Below, in pieces: positions 15,508-15,938 of a stretch of 15,938 nucleotides of DNA. A model generated the notes under the pieces. It did no database searches and was not told the DNA's origin. It saw only the letters and a list, made by a program, of their open reading frames with translations. A program made the translations under genes and the position numbers. The DNA comes from Aquimonas sp044344935 (lineage in GTDB: Bacteria; Pseudomonadota; Gammaproteobacteria; Xanthomonadales; Xanthomonadaceae). Position 1 is the stretch's first letter. Each line of letters begins with the position of its first letter. The stretch covers positions 1 to 15,938 of the forward strand of contig JBIJCA010000082.1 of assembly GCA_044344935.1 (NCBI GenBank), given 5' to 3'.

Positions 15508-15839
15508 GCGTGATGCGCGCTCGTGAACGGCCTGCCCCGACTCCGCGCCACGCGGAAGAGGGGCCAAGCCCGACCCGCGAGCGTAGCAGGATGGATCGGA
15601 AATCCGAATGGTTGGAGGTGGGGGAGGTTGGGGTGGTGCGTAGGCGCAGGCGGGGAGTACTGCGCCGCTTTGAGTCCCAAGAACTGAAGTCCGCGTCGCC
15701 GTCTGCCTGGTTCTTGCGACACAGGATGCGGGCCACAACGTGCTGTGGACTCGACAGAATGCTGTACATGCGTGCTCCGGCTCGCAGATTTCCAAGAGAC
15801 CCGGAACACACATCCCATACTGTCACTTCTGACAGCTAT
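15508..15839. other. Upstream region of the SNF2 gene, ending at a probable IS boundary
   Basis: There is no supported gene in these 332 bases; open frames here are short-range and Pro/Arg-rich. The promoter of the minus-strand SNF2 gene should lie here. TACGCT in the context TGCTACGCT, read on the minus strand near 15580-15585, is a weak -10 candidate with no clear -35. At its right end is a hairpin, CTGTCA-CTTC-TGACAG (15820-15835). It can be extended by CATA/TATG across one bulged base and touches the proposed IS end. Confidence 0.45.
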
Positions 15840-15868
15840 GGAAGCTCTGATTTATCCGCCCGGACGGC

Positions 15869-15874
15869 TACCAT
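15869..15874 (+). promoter_or_regulatory. Possible -10 box for the IS transposase
   Basis: TACCAT 28 bases before the ATG lies in the 11-mer GGCTACCATAG, identical to the one upstream of the OleB-like gene. The -35 region (CTGATT at 15847-15852, 16-base spacing) matches TTGACA at only three positions. Confidence 0.25.
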
Positions 15875-15902
15875 AGCTCACCGCTTTCAGAATGTTCAGC
15901 CG

Positions 15903-15938
15903 ATGAAGCAGACCACCTTCGACTCCCTGGCCTACACC
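15903..15938 (+). CDS. IS5-family transposase, first 12 codons
   Basis: The visible residues MKQTTFDSLAYT match the usual N-terminus of IS5-group DDE transposases, which typically begin MKQTTFASLAY and continue with a Lys-rich segment, RRE and EMDxVVPW. Only 12 codons are in the window, so the DDE domain cannot be checked. The ATG is preceded by TTCAGCCG, without a strong Shine-Dalgarno sequence. It runs away from the SNF2 gene. Confidence 0.65.
   Translation, partial: MKQTTFDSLAYT

Larger units (their letters stand above)
15840..15938 (+). mobile_element. Probable left end of an IS5-family insertion sequence (cut by window edge)
   Basis: The segment begins GGAAGCTCTGATTTATCC, which resembles IS5-group terminal inverted repeats (GGAAGGTxxGAA type, from memory). 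A transposase-like start follows 63 bases later. The four bases before it, CTAT, are close to the YTAR target that IS5 duplicates. An 8-bp inverted repeat, AGCTATGG (15834-15841) with CCATAGCT (15871-15878), spans the boundary. The right end and target duplication lie outside the window, so the exact boundary is tentative. Confidence 0.45.

Noticed and set aside
1..15938. CRISPR arrays, tRNA, rRNA, riboswitches
   Set aside because: No regularly spaced repeats, tRNA-like cloverleaf, rRNA segments or known riboswitch cores were seen on either strand.

Overview
This is GC-rich chromosomal DNA, and the gene content points to a gammaproteobacterium of the Xanthomonadales/Lysobacterales. The clues are two large diguanylate cyclases (one a periplasmic beta-propeller type), an OleB-like hydrolase, a CPXCG zinc-ribbon protein, a secreted protein ending in a DGF-type tail, and GGGATT-rich extragenic repeats. 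The assignment is inference from content; there is no rRNA or other marker here.

Layout: (1) 1-2290, minus strand: two secreted-protein genes. One is cut by the left edge. The other is a signal-peptide, beta-helix, choice-of-anchor-Q protein whose frame is broken by a single TAG at 965-967 inside the first of three C-terminal repeats. (2) 2387-3877, minus strand: a 60-residue CPXCG zinc ribbon and hemW, separated by a GGGATT inverted repeat. (3) 4105-6240, plus strand: a four-PAS diguanylate cyclase. (4) 6255-7142, minus strand: an OleB/haloalkane-dehalogenase-like hydrolase. (5) 7272-10292, plus strand: a propeller/Y_Y_Y/GGDEF sensor. (6) 10671-11876, plus strand: an MgtE-type Mg2+ transporter with a short N domain. 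(7) 11877-12201: a convergent intergenic region holding three copies of a palindromic repeat that can also be read as a peptide. (8) 12202-15507, minus strand: a SWIM-SNF2 helicase. (9) 15840-15938: the probable left end of an IS5-family element with the first 12 codons of its transposase.

The genes look mostly like independent housekeeping and signalling units. The only functional theme is c-di-GMP: two cyclases lie about 1 kb apart, one probably sensing in the cytoplasm (PAS) and one in the periplasm (propeller). Both keep intact GG(D/E)EF motifs, and in neither is the RxxD inhibitory site in its usual place. Very long open frames run antisense to several genes; they are composition artefacts. 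I do not see a convincing new multi-gene system. The best leads are the TAG-split repeat protein, the peptide-readable palindromic repeat, and the displaced RxxD motif in the PAS cyclase.
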